Shown: positions 55,256-63,698, counted from the first letter of the stretch. The stretch: DNA of 64,000 nucleotides from Bosea sp. PAMC 26642 (GCF_001562255.1 NZ_CP014301.1:5301501-5365500), one strand, 5' to 3'. Numbers and translations are program-made. Notes: generated by a model from the letters alone, not told the origin.

Positions 55256-56356
55256 ATGTGCGAAGGTGGACTGACGGCCGTGACCGAAGCGACGATCATC
55301 GAGGCCTTGCTGGCGTTCCTGCAACGGCAGGATACCACGGAAGAGGATTTCGACCGGCTGGCGCTGTCGGTCTTCGCCTACCAGTTCGAGCATAACCAGC
55401 CCTATCGCCGGTTCGCGATCCAGCGGGGCCGGACCACGCTGACTGTCCGGCACTGGCGCGACATCCCGGCCGTCCCGATCACCGCCTTCAAGGATTTGAC
55501 ACTGAGCTGCAGGCCGGCGAACGACATCCCGCATGTCTTCATGACCAGCGGCACCACCAGGGCCGTCAGGGGCCGCAGCTATCACCCGACGCTTGCGGTC
55601 TACGACCTCTCGATGATCCTGAATTTCCGGCAGCGCTTCATGCGGGGGCAGGAGCGCATCCGCATGGGCATCCTGTTTCCCGACGAAGTGGCGATGCCGA
55701 ATTCGTCCCTGGCGCATTATCTGGCGCTGGCGCTGCGCGAGTTCGGAATGCCTGACAGCGCCGTCATGATCGGCGACGCCGGCCTCGATATGGACCGGCT
55801 TATGGCGGCCCTGGCTCAGGCGGAAGCCTCCGGCGAACCCTATGCCCTGCTCGGCGCGAGCTACAGTTTCGTGCATCTGATCGACGAGTTGCGCCGTCAG
55901 GGACGCAGCTTTCGTCTCCCGGACGGCAGCCGCATCCTCGATACCGGCGGCTTCAAGGGCCAGTCGCGCGAGGTCGGCGCCGACGATTTCTATGACTCCC
56001 TTTCGGAGACGCTCGGCGTGCCGCGTAGCCTGTGCATCAACATGTACGGCATGACCGAGCTCAGCACCCAGTTCTACGACAGCGGCAACGAGGCCTGCCC
56101 GCCGGTGAAATCGGGACCGCACTGGATCCGCAGCCGGGTGGTCGATCCGCTCACGGGGCAGGACGTGGCGGAGGGCGCGACCGGCGTCCTGGTGCATCAC
56201 GACCTCGCCCATTTCAATTCGGTGTCCGCGATCCTCACGGAAGATGCCGGCGTCGTCGTGCCGGGCGGCTTCCAACTTCTCGGCCGCGTCGATGGCGCCG
56301 ATTCGAAAGGCTGTTCCCTTGCGGTCGAGGAATTCCTCAGGGCCGCGCGGGGCTAG
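55256..56356 (+). CDS. luxE: LuxE-like acyl-protein synthetase
   Basis: Activates a carboxylic acid with ATP to an acyl-adenylate and passes the acyl group through a cysteine to the LuxC-type reductase. The adenylation loop VFMTSGTTRAVRGR is near residue 97, matching the TSGTTG-type motif. The acyl-accepting cysteine is in SKGCSLAVEEF, Cys353, which is 13 residues from the C-terminus as in LuxE. The fold between agrees (NMYGMTELS). The GTG at 55280, preceded by AAGGTGG, is an alternative start. It is the first gene under the TPP riboswitch and is followed by luxC after 3 bases. The substrate here is not expected to be a long fatty acid. Confidence 0.88.
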   Translation: MCEGGLTAVTEATIIEALLAFLQRQDTTEEDFDRLALSVFAYQFEHNQPYRRFAIQRGRTTLTVRHWRDIPAVPITAFKDLTLSCRPANDIPHVFMTSGTTRAVRGRSYHPTLAVYDLSMILNFRQRFMRGQERIRMGILFPDEVAMPNSSLAHYLALALREFGMPDSAVMIGDAGLDMDRLMAALAQAEASGEPYALLGASYSFVHLIDELRRQGRSFRLPDGSRILDTGGFKGQSREVGADDFYDSLSETLGVPRSLCINMYGMTELSTQFYDSGNEACPPVKSGPHWIRSRVVDPLTGQDVAEGATGVLVHHDLAHFNSVSAILTEDAGVVVPGGFQLLGRVDGADSKGCSLAVEEFLRAARG

Positions 56357-56359
56357 GCG

Positions 56360-57808
56360 GTGAACGAGGTCGCAGGCCATCTGCCGGGGCTCTCAGTGGG
56401 CGACGTGGCCTGGCGGACGCTGAGCTTCGGCGCGCGGGGCGAGAGCGTGGATGTCAGCGTGCCGATGCTGACGCCCGAACAGGGCGAGGCACTCGCCGCG
56501 CGCATCCGCGCCAATGCGCGCGCCTATCTCGCGACACTAAGCGTCACCCAGATCGTCGCCGTCATCGACGAGGCGATCGCGCAGCTGCTCGATCGCGCCC
56601 ACCCCCTGCGCCGCAAGGCCGAACGGCTGTTGCCGATCGTCACCGGATACGATCCCGAGATGGTCCGGCTCGGACTGACCGGCTACCTGAAGACCTTCCG
56701 CCAGCCTCAGCTTAAGCGCTTCTTGGCGGAGGATTTCGCCGATCCGCCGATCCTCGACGAATTCCAGCCGCGCCCCAAGGGTGGCTTCGCGAAGGCCTAC
56801 GGACCCGAACTCCTGCTGCATGTCTGGGCCGGCAATGTGCCCGGCCTGCCGCTGTGGAGCCTGATCTCCGGCCTGCTGGTCAAGGCCGGAACCATCGGCA
56901 AGCTGCCCAGCGCCGAGCCGCTGATGGCCGGCTGGTTCGCAAAGCTGCTGGCCGAGATCGACCCCAGGCTGGGCGAGTGCCTCGCCGTGATCTGGTGGAA
57001 GGGCGGCGACGAGGCTCAGGAGCGCGCATGGTTCGCGCAAGCCGACGTGATCGTTGCCTATGGCGGGAACGACGCGCTCTCTGCGATGCGAGAGCGCGTG
57101 CCCGTCACGACGCGCTTCCTGCCGCACGGACACAAGATCGGCTTCGGCCTAGTCTCGCGGACGGCCCTCGACACGCGCAAGGCCGGAGAGCTGGCGCGCC
57201 GCGCCGCCCATGACGTGATGAGCTACGATCAGCAGGGCTGCTATTCGCCCCAGATGCTGTTCGTCGAACGCGGGGGCCGCGTTTCGCCACGCGAGTTTGC
57301 GGCCTATGTCGCGCATGAGCTGGCCAGCATCTCGCGAAAGCATCCCCGCGGCCCACTGTCGATCGCGGAGGCAAGTGGCGTCGCGTTATGGCGAAATGCA
57401 GAGGAACTTCGCGTGCTCGCCGGCGCCCGCGAACTGCTTGGCGATCCGGCCGACGACTGGGCCGTGGTTTGCGTCGACGGGCCTGAAGCCCTGTCGCCAA
57501 GTGCTCTCGGCCGCACGATCAAGATTGTCGCGGTCGATACCCTGGCCGAGGCCGTTGCGCTGGTCGCGCCGCATCGCCGCTTTCTGCAGACCGCCGGCGT
57601 GGCCGCCGCCCCCGAAGAGCTCTTCCACCTCGCGAACCTGCTGGGACAGGCCGGGGTCACCCGCATTGCGGCGTTCGGCGCTATGACCTCGCCGGAGGCC
57701 GGCTGGCATCACGACGGTCGCTTCAACCTGCTCGACCTCGTTACCATGACGGAGATTGAGCAGTCCGCCGAGGCGGCGGCCGAGGGATTTGCCCCTTATG
57801 TCGATTGA
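56360..57808 (+). CDS. luxC: LuxC-like acyl reductase (NADPH-dependent, aldehyde-forming)
   Basis: Reduces an acyl group carried as a thioester to the aldehyde. A 482-residue member of the aldehyde-dehydrogenase-like LuxC family with a GTG start. The catalytic cysteine is Cys294 in YDQQGCYSPQMLFVE, which matches the LuxC active-site segment. The cofactor and fold regions HVWAGNVPGLPLWSL and VIVAYGGNDALSAMRE are present. It ends inside the start of the ABC ATPase gene (11-base overlap). With LuxE it forms a complete carboxylate reductase. No luxA or luxB is nearby, so it is not a luminescence system. Confidence 0.9.
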   Translation: MNEVAGHLPGLSVGDVAWRTLSFGARGESVDVSVPMLTPEQGEALAARIRANARAYLATLSVTQIVAVIDEAIAQLLDRAHPLRRKAERLLPIVTGYDPEMVRLGLTGYLKTFRQPQLKRFLAEDFADPPILDEFQPRPKGGFAKAYGPELLLHVWAGNVPGLPLWSLISGLLVKAGTIGKLPSAEPLMAGWFAKLLAEIDPRLGECLAVIWWKGGDEAQERAWFAQADVIVAYGGNDALSAMRERVPVTTRFLPHGHKIGFGLVSRTALDTRKAGELARRAAHDVMSYDQQGCYSPQMLFVERGGRVSPREFAAYVAHELASISRKHPRGPLSIAEASGVALWRNAEELRVLAGARELLGDPADDWAVVCVDGPEALSPSALGRTIKIVAVDTLAEAVALVAPHRRFLQTAGVAAAPEELFHLANLLGQAGVTRIAAFGAMTSPEAGWHHDGRFNLLDLVTMTEIEQSAEAAAEGFAPYVD

Positions 57809-58559
57809 AGCCTCGGAGAGCTTCGTCGCGATCGAGCGAGTCAGCTTCTCGCATGGAGCGGAGCCCGCAACGGTCGATGGCGTCGATTGGACGATCCCCC
57901 GCGGCGCCGTCCATTGTCTGGTCGGGCGCAGTGGTTGCGGCAAGACGACCCTGCTGAAGCTCGCTGCCGGGCTGCTCCTGCCCGACGAGGGCGACGTGCG
58001 TATCGACGGCCTCGTCCTGCGTGGCCCGGGCCCCCGCATCGGCTTCGTCTTCCAGTCATCGACCCTGCTTGATTGGCTTACCGTACTCGACAACGTCCTG
58101 CTGCCGATCTCGCTGAAACGACGGCTGCGCCCGCAAGACCATGACAAGGCGTTAGACCTGCTGGCGCGCGTTTCGCTGGAGGGTCTGGCGGCCCGTTACC
58201 CGCACGAGCTGTCCGGCGGGCAGCAGAGCCGCGTGGCGGTCGCGCGCGCGCTCGTCGCCGATCCAGCCCTGCTGCTGCTCGACGAGCCCTTCGCCGCGCT
58301 CGATGCGCTGACCCGCGAGGAGTTGCAGGACGACCTGCTCGCGCTCTGCGCCGAGCACAGCATGACCGCGCTTTTCGTCACGCACGACATTGCGGAGGCG
58401 GTCTATCTTGGCGATCGCGTCGCCGTCATGGCGGCCGGGCGGCTCCACCATCAGCTGACGATCGACCTGCCCCGCCCGCGCGGACGCGATCTGCGCTACG
58501 GCCAGCCCTTCAACGCGCTCTGCCGGGAGTTGCGGCAGGCGATGGACGCAGCAGCATGA
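57798..58559 (+). CDS. ABC transporter ATP-binding protein (ThiZ/SsuB/TauB-like)
   Basis: ATPase of a nitrate/sulfonate/thiamine-precursor type importer, 253 residues. Walker A GRSGCGKTT is at about 43-51, the signature is LSGGQQSRVAVARAL, Walker B is ALLLLDEPFAALD, and the switch His is in VTHDIAEAV. The ATG at 57798 overlaps the LuxC gene by 11 bases, and its end overlaps the permease gene (ATGA). Riboswitch control and a binding protein of the NMT1/ThiY class make ThiZ the best parallel. Confidence 0.9.
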   Translation: MSIEASESFVAIERVSFSHGAEPATVDGVDWTIPRGAVHCLVGRSGCGKTTLLKLAAGLLLPDEGDVRIDGLVLRGPGPRIGFVFQSSTLLDWLTVLDNVLLPISLKRRLRPQDHDKALDLLARVSLEGLAARYPHELSGGQQSRVAVARALVADPALLLLDEPFAALDALTREELQDDLLALCAEHSMTALFVTHDIAEAVYLGDRVAVMAAGRLHHQLTIDLPRPRGRDLRYGQPFNALCRELRQAMDAAA

Positions 58560-59311
58560 TCGCCCGGCTCTGCTCTGCCCTTCTCTTGCTCGCCCTGCTC
58601 GGTGGCTGGGAACTCTATTGCCGCCTCGCGGGCGTGCCCTCCCTGATCGTCCCGACGCCATCGAGCGTGCTGGCGACGCTATGGTCGGAGATCGCCAGCG
58701 GGCGGCTCTGGCCGCATCTGCGCATCACCGCGACCGAGATGACGCTCGGGCTGGCGCTCGGCTGCGCGATCGGGCTGCTCGCCGGGATCGTACTCGCCGA
58801 GGTCGCTGTCCTGCGCCGCCTGCTTCATCCCTACATCGTCGCGAGCCAGGTCGTGCCCAAGCTCGCGCTCGGGCCGCTCTTCATCATCTGGTTCGGCTTC
58901 GGCATGACCTCGACCGTCGTGATTACGGCGCTGATCTGCTTCTTTCCCCTGATGGAAAACATCGTCACCGGGCTCGCCCAAACCGACCCGGCGCGGCGCG
59001 AACTGTTCCGGATGCTCGGCGCCACGCGCTTTCAGACGCTCTGGCGCCTCAAGCTGCCGAGCGCGCTGCCGGTCATTCTGGCAGGGCTTCGCGTGGCCGT
59101 CGTCCTCGCGCTGGTCGGCGCGGTCGTCGGCGAATTCATCGGCGGCCGGGCGGGGCTGGGAGCCTCGATTATCGCGGCCCAGAGCGTGATGGATTCGAGC
59201 CTGATGTTTGCGCTCTTCATCGTGATCACCCTGCTGGGAATGTCGTTCTATCAAGCCGCACTCGCCCTCGAAGGCGTGCTGTTGCGCCATCATCTGAAAG
59301 GCTCGTCATGA
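58556..59311 (+). CDS. ABC transporter permease (ThiX/SsuC/TauC-like)
   Basis: Inner-membrane permease of 251 residues with about six hydrophobic segments. The ATPase-contact loop reads FRMLGATRFQTLWRLKLPSALP, and GGRAGLGASIIAAQSVMD near the end is typical of the SsuC/TauC/ThiX group. It is coupled on both sides: ATGA with the ATPase gene before and ATGA with the binding-protein gene after. The set probably imports a small aromatic or heterocyclic thiamine precursor, as argued from the riboswitch. Confidence 0.9.
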   Translation: MIARLCSALLLLALLGGWELYCRLAGVPSLIVPTPSSVLATLWSEIASGRLWPHLRITATEMTLGLALGCAIGLLAGIVLAEVAVLRRLLHPYIVASQVVPKLALGPLFIIWFGFGMTSTVVITALICFFPLMENIVTGLAQTDPARRELFRMLGATRFQTLWRLKLPSALPVILAGLRVAVVLALVGAVVGEFIGGRAGLGASIIAAQSVMDSSLMFALFIVITLLGMSFYQAALALEGVLLRHHLKGSS

Positions 59312-60303
59312 CCGCATCCTATCGTCGTCGCACCCTGTTCGCATTGGCCCTCGCCGGCCTGGCCGGAGCGGCCAGCCTCGTGTCCGCATCGGCGCAGACG
59401 CTCGACAAGGTGACCGTCGCGGGCTGGAGCCAGCCGATCAGCGAGATCACGAATCTGCTGGCCGAGCCCGACAAGGGCTTCTTCAAAAAGCAGGGCATCG
59501 CGCTGGACTATGTGCCCGGAACGGGCGGCGGCTCCGCCATCCAGACCATGTTGACGGGCAAGGCCGACATCGCCTTCACCGACCCGGCCGCCTTCTACCT
59601 CGCGCTCGACAAGGGCGAGAAGCTGGTCGCGATCTACAACATCTATCCGCAGAACGTCTTCAACGTGGTCGCGCCGAAATCCAAGGGCATCAGGGGCCCG
59701 GCCGACCTCAAGGGCAAGCGGATCGGCGTCTATAGCCTGTCGAGCGGCACGCGCCAGAACCTGCAGGTGCTGCTCAACCAGGTCGGCCTGACCGAGGCCG
59801 ACGTGACGATCGAGGTCACCGGCCTGCTGAACTTCGCCCCGCTGATCCAGGGCCAGGTCGACGCCACGGCCGCCACCGATACAGGCCTCCTCGTCGGCCG
59901 CATGAAGGGCCTGCCCGAGGTCGACGTGATCGAGGTCAAGGACCATCTCAATCTGCCCAGCGACATCTTCGTCGTCACCCAGGCGACCTATGAGGCGAAG
60001 AAGGATGTGCTGAAGCGCTTCCTCGCCGCCTATCGCGACAGCGCCGCCTGGATGATCGCCGAGCCGCAGGCCGCCGCCAAGATCGCCGTCGAGCGCGCCA
60101 TTAACGGCCGCGACGAGGCCCTCAACCTCGAAATCATCAAGCTGCGCAATCTCTCGAGCGTATCCGCCACCACCGCGAGCAAGGGCCTCGGCCATTTCGA
60201 CGACCATGTCATGCAGCAGGGAGCCGACGCCTTCGCCAAGCTCGGCCTGATCGCAAGGCCGCTCGACATGGCACAGGTCGTCAAGACCGACCTGATCCCA
60301 TAA
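59308..60303 (+). CDS. ABC transporter solute-binding protein, NMT1/ThiY-like
   Basis: Periplasmic receptor with a signal peptide containing YRRRTLFALALAGLAG (Tat or Sec) and cleavage near SASAQT. The mature part belongs to the SsuA/THI5-NMT1-like fold: LDKVTVAGWSQPISEITNLLAEPDKGFFKKQGI, YVPGTGGGSAIQTMLTGKADIAFTDPAAF and the hinge GKRIGVYSLSSGTRQNLQVLL. ThiY proteins of this fold bind formylaminopyrimidine, a thiamine breakdown product. The receptor may instead prefer a carboxylated derivative here. Length 331 is normal. Confidence 0.88.
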   Translation: MTASYRRRTLFALALAGLAGAASLVSASAQTLDKVTVAGWSQPISEITNLLAEPDKGFFKKQGIALDYVPGTGGGSAIQTMLTGKADIAFTDPAAFYLALDKGEKLVAIYNIYPQNVFNVVAPKSKGIRGPADLKGKRIGVYSLSSGTRQNLQVLLNQVGLTEADVTIEVTGLLNFAPLIQGQVDATAATDTGLLVGRMKGLPEVDVIEVKDHLNLPSDIFVVTQATYEAKKDVLKRFLAAYRDSAAWMIAEPQAAAKIAVERAINGRDEALNLEIIKLRNLSSVSATTASKGLGHFDDHVMQQGADAFAKLGLIARPLDMAQVVKTDLIP

Positions 60304-60317
60304 GGCGAACTGGCATC

Positions 60318-61085
60318 ATGAAGTTCAGGGACAGATCCGTCCTGGTCACGGGCGCAAGCCGGGGCATCGGCGCTGCAATCGCAAAGGCCTTCGCAGCCGA
60401 GGGCGCCTTCGTGGTCGTCAACTACCTGCGCAACGAGGCCGCAGCCAACGAGGTGGTCGAGGCTTGCGGGGCTCTCGGCGGGCAGGCGCTGGCCGTGGCG
60501 GCCGATGTGACCTCCGAAGCTCAGGTCGGCGTGATGATGGCGCGCATCGGCGACGAGATCGGCCGGCTCGACGCCGTCGTGAACAACGCCTTCGCGCCCT
60601 ATGTCTTCGATCCCGACGATCGCCAGCGCTTCTGGGAAACGCCATGGTCGGCCTATCAGACCCAGATCGACGGTTCGGTGAAGGCCGCCTACACAATCTG
60701 CCAGGCCGCATTGCCGCTGATGCGCAGGCGCAGCCGCGGCAGCATCGTCAACCTCGCCAGCGATCTCGTGGCGCGCCCCTCGATTCCCTATCACGACTAC
60801 ACCACGGCAAAGGCCGCGCTGATCGGCTTCAGCCGCACGCTCGCAGCCGAACTCGGCCCGCTCGGCATCAGGGTCAACTGCGTGGCGCCGGGGCTGGTCT
60901 ATCCGACCGATGCGAGCCGCTCGACCCGCGAGGACGTCCGTGCCGCCCTGATCGCGCAGACGCCGCTGCGGCGCATCGCGACGGTGGAGGACATTGCTGG
61001 GCCGGTGCTATTCCTCGCCTCCGACTGGAGCGAATTCATGACCGGCCAGACTTTGCATGTCGACGGTGGGCTGGTCATGGCTTGA
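60318..61085 (+). CDS. Short-chain dehydrogenase/reductase at the end of the riboswitch operon
   Basis: NAD(P)-dependent oxidoreductase of 255 residues. The nucleotide loop is TGASRGIGAAIA, the NNAF segment replaces the usual NNAG, and the catalytic Ser (NLASD) and YTTAK pair are in place. It lies 14 bases after the binding-protein gene and is probably the last gene of the operon. In the proposed pathway it would reduce the aldehyde made by LuxC to an alcohol; the opposite direction or an unrelated step cannot be excluded. Confidence 0.85.
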   Translation: MKFRDRSVLVTGASRGIGAAIAKAFAAEGAFVVVNYLRNEAAANEVVEACGALGGQALAVAADVTSEAQVGVMMARIGDEIGRLDAVVNNAFAPYVFDPDDRQRFWETPWSAYQTQIDGSVKAAYTICQAALPLMRRRSRGSIVNLASDLVARPSIPYHDYTTAKAALIGFSRTLAAELGPLGIRVNCVAPGLVYPTDASRSTREDVRAALIAQTPLRRIATVEDIAGPVLFLASDWSEFMTGQTLHVDGGLVMA

Positions 61086-61187
61086 CGCAACAACGCGAAT
61101 GCCGAGGGTCGACTCAACCCAGCATAGCACGAGGTGTGATTTCGCGTGTCGGCACGAAGATACCACCAATGTGACGACCGGAGGTAC

Positions 61188-61730
61188 TCAGCGTATCGGG
61201 ATGTTAGTTTCCGGCCGGCCGATTGGCGCGGTCTGCACAGCTATCGACGCCCCGCCCTGGCATTTCTCTGCCGCTGCCAGGAGGATCGAGAGCGCGATCA
61301 CTTCCGCGGCGAGCCTGACATCCCCCAGCGAAGCGAAGCTGGGCGCAATGCGGATGTTGCTGTCTTGAGGATCGCGGCCGTAGGGCCAGGTCGAACCGGC
61401 GACCGTGAGCATGACGCCCGCCTCGTCGGCCAGGCCCACAGCGCGGCGTGCCGTGCCCGGCAGGGTTTCGACATTGATGAAATAACCACCCTGAGGGGCC
61501 GACCAGGTGGCGGCGCCCGTGCCTGTCAGGCGACGCGACAGGCCGTCCTGGACAGCTGTGAACTTCGGGACAAGGAGCGCCCGATGCTTTTCCATATGCT
61601 TCCGCAGCCCTCCCGCATTCTGGAGGAAGCGGACATGGCGAAGCTGGTTGAGCTTGTCGGGTCCAACGCCGCGCTTGCTGTTGCGCGCCATATACCAGGC
61701 GACGTTAGCCGGAGACGATGCGCTCGGGCC
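61188..61730 (-). pseudogene. C-terminal remnant of a class I/II aminotransferase
   Basis: The minus-strand sequence reads as the last third of a PLP-dependent aminotransferase: SPANVAWYMARNSKRGVGPDKLNQLRHVRFL, GGYFINVETLPGTARRAVGLADEAGVMLTVAG and NIRIAPSFASLGDVRLAAEVIALSI. The large N-terminal part, including the Schiff-base lysine region, is missing. The frame is open for some distance before its first Met (61691), but the homology stops at about 61730. The C-terminal end may also be altered. It is a truncated, non-functional gene within a decay zone after the riboswitch operon. Confidence 0.72.
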
Positions 61731-61795
61731 ACCAGCCGCGGAAATGTGAGAGCGCCGTACGCAGGCACGGCGTTCCGAATGGTCGGTCTGAGGGG

Positions 61796-61996
61796 TCAGA
61801 CCTTACGCTGCAGCGTGTGATAGCCGAGCGCGGCGCGGGATGCGCTCGCGAACTGCCGTTTCGACGGTCTCGATGTTGCGATCAGTGCTGCCCGGCCCAT
61901 GGGATTAGCGATTTTCGTCGCCAGGACCCAATCGTCGCGGTTTCCGTGATTAACGCGATCTCGGTCTTCGGATTTGCCGTCATTATACGAATGCAC
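61796..61996 (-). pseudogene. Fragment of an aldo/keto reductase gene
   Basis: The minus-strand segment at about 61895-61939 encodes RDDWVLATKIANPMG, which matches the strand and loop following the catalytic region of aldo/keto reductases. Nothing before or after continues the family: the following residues look out of frame. This is a short internal remnant with probable deletions or frameshifts. Confidence 0.5.
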
Positions 61997-62119
61997 CGAG
62001 ATTGCGTTAGTTCACCTCAACACTCGGACGTATTGCCACGGGAAAGGGCTCGGTCCAAACACGATCGATTGGCGACCGCGTGCTTCGGAACTGCGTCGTC
62101 AAACTGGTTGATCAATTTT
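61997..62119. other. Non-coding stretch before the IclR gene
   Basis: No ORF of note. Together with 61731-61795 it forms the rest of the decay zone between the aminotransferase remnant and the IclR promoter. A/T content rises toward 62100-62160, as expected for a promoter region. Confidence 0.4.
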
Positions 62120-62134
62120 ATTCTGCTAGACAGA
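62120..62134. promoter_or_regulatory. Probable IclR operator upstream of its own gene
   Basis: TTCTG and CAGAA form a perfect inverted repeat around CTAGA; a further half copy TTCTGTTTCG follows at 62140. IclR proteins commonly regulate themselves from short A/T-rich palindromes just upstream of the start. Confidence 0.45.
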
Positions 62135-62169
62135 ACCGATTTTCTGTTTCGATAATATTTGGAGGTGCC

Positions 62170-62934
62170 ATGGTTGTTAAGAACCGATCGAGCCATGAGG
62201 AAGGGCGCGGCGACATGGCCTCCGAACCCGGCTCCGACGCGAAAGCGTTGGGCGTTGCCTCCGTTCAACGCGCCCTCAATATTCTGACGGCATTTCAGGT
62301 CAACGATAGCGGTTTGACCCTGGCCGAGTTATCGCGGCGCACGGGGTACTATAAAAGTACCCTATTGCGCTTGCTTGCGACGCTTCAGGACCATCGCTTC
62401 GTGTCAAAGCTTCCGGATGGAAGGTATACGCTCGGATCCATTGTTTTCTACCTCGGGCAAGTGTACGATCAGTCGCTTAATCTTCGCGCGGTGATCGAGC
62501 CCGTCCTCAAGGATCTCGCCAAGGAAACCGATGAAGACGCCATGTTCGAGATCAGGGAGAACGATAGCCGTCTCGTGCTCCTGCGGTCCGATGGCCAGCA
62601 ACGTGTCCGGGAGCATGTCATGGTCGGCACGCTGTTGCCGCTGGACGTTGGGGCTCCGGGACATGTGTTGACCCGGTTTGCGAACGGGCCCGGGCGGCAT
62701 ACTGGAGAGGACCTTATTATCGACAGCTTTGGCGAGCGGGATCCGGAGATCGCCGGCGTTGCAGCACCGGTTTTCGGGCCCGGCAGCCGATTGATCGGAT
62801 CGCTCTGTGTGACCGGTACGATCACGCGGTTTCACAACAAAGAGCATTTGCGGGCCATTCGCGCTGCCGTGATGCGGGCTGCACGCCAGCTTACGTCCTC
62901 TCTGGGGGGTGAGGCGCGCTCGATCTTCCCTTAA
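62170..62934 (+). CDS. IclR-family transcriptional regulator
   Basis: N-terminal winged helix-turn-helix (SVQRALNILTAFQVNDSGLTLAELSRRTGYYKSTLLRLLATL) followed by the IclR effector-binding domain with GAPGHVLTRFA and the later VAAPVFGPGSRLIGSLCVTGTI. It has 254 residues. The ATG at 62170 has a perfect GGAGGT ribosome site at 62161-62166. Codon use and base composition look less GC-biased than in the neighbouring genes. It is probably the regulator of an aromatic or acid catabolic gene nearby, the only candidate in view being the pcaC-like gene. Confidence 0.9.
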   Translation: MVVKNRSSHEEGRGDMASEPGSDAKALGVASVQRALNILTAFQVNDSGLTLAELSRRTGYYKSTLLRLLATLQDHRFVSKLPDGRYTLGSIVFYLGQVYDQSLNLRAVIEPVLKDLAKETDEDAMFEIRENDSRLVLLRSDGQQRVREHVMVGTLLPLDVGAPGHVLTRFANGPGRHTGEDLIIDSFGERDPEIAGVAAPVFGPGSRLIGSLCVTGTITRFHNKEHLRAIRAAVMRAARQLTSSLGGEARSIFP

Positions 62935-63302
62935 GCCCCGCGACCCGGTCCCCCGCCGTTTGAGGGGGACGACGGGCGGATCTGGGAACGTGCCTCATCC
63001 GATCTATCCGCCGATGCCGCCGGCATCCGCCGCGGGTATATGCTTGATAAAATCCGTGACGTGACGGTGAGCCGTCGTCCACGGTGCTAACTCGACGGCC
63101 GTGTCAAAAAGTTCGTTGCGAAGGGCTCGGGGCTGCCATGATCGGGACGATTTGAATGCACATTCCGTCGCGAACAACATCTCCGCATCCTGGCGATGGA
63201 ATATCACCTTCGGAAAAAGTCTGTGGTACTTTGGGTCCAGTGTAAAGCTCCGGAGTCTTCCTATGGACCCGGGTCAAGCCGGGATGACGGGAACTACGCT
63301 CT
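62935..63302. other. Intergenic region between IclR and pcaC-like genes
   Basis: About 370 bases. I see no supported gene. A partial copy of the palindromic repeat end is present near 63262-63293 (GACCCGGGTCAAGCCGGGATGACGG), lacking its partner half. The two flanking genes converge, so transcription should end here. Confidence 0.45.
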
Positions 63303-63698
63303 CTACTTCTCGGCGGGGATGGCGCCTTCGGCCTTTAGCACCTCATGGGCCGCCTTGAAGGCGTCGAGACCTGCCGGGATGCCGGAATAGACCGTGGCCT
63401 GAAGCAGGATTTCCTTGATCTCGTCCACCGTCACGCCGTTTGCGAGAGCGCCCTTGACGTGAAGCTTCAGCTCGACCGGCTTGCTGAGCGCCGTCAGCAT
63501 CGCGAGGTTCAGCATGGATCGGGTCTTGAGATCGATGCCCGGCCGCGTCCAGGCATAACCCCAACACCATTCCGTCGTGATTTCCTGGAACGCCATCATG
63601 AAGTCGTCAGCCTTGGCGAGGCTGCCGTCCACATAATCGGCGCCGAGCACCTGGCGGCGGACTTTCAAGCCCTTCTCGAACTGTTCGCTACGGGACAT
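63303..63698 (-). CDS. pcaC: 4-carboxymuconolactone decarboxylase family protein
   Basis: An all-helical AhpD-like protein of 131 residues. The N-terminus FEKGLKVRRQVLGADYVD and the core EWCWGYAWTRPGIDLKTRSMLNLAMLTAL, with the ending GIPAGLDAFKAAHEVL, match the PcaC-type gamma-carboxymuconolactone decarboxylase. That enzyme acts in the protocatechuate branch of the beta-ketoadipate pathway. The ATG at 63698 is chosen since earlier codons show no homology. Other pca genes are not in the window. Proteins of this group also occur in other catabolic clusters, so the substrate is not certain. Confidence 0.82.
   Translation of the reverse strand: MSRSEQFEKGLKVRRQVLGADYVDGSLAKADDFMMAFQEITTEWCWGYAWTRPGIDLKTRSMLNLAMLTALSKPVELKLHVKGALANGVTVDEIKEILLQATVYSGIPAGLDAFKAAHEVLKAEGAIPAEK

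Noticed and set aside
55256..57808. A luciferase (lux) operon
   Set aside because: No luxA, luxB or luxD homologue is present and the operon is under a TPP riboswitch with transporter genes.
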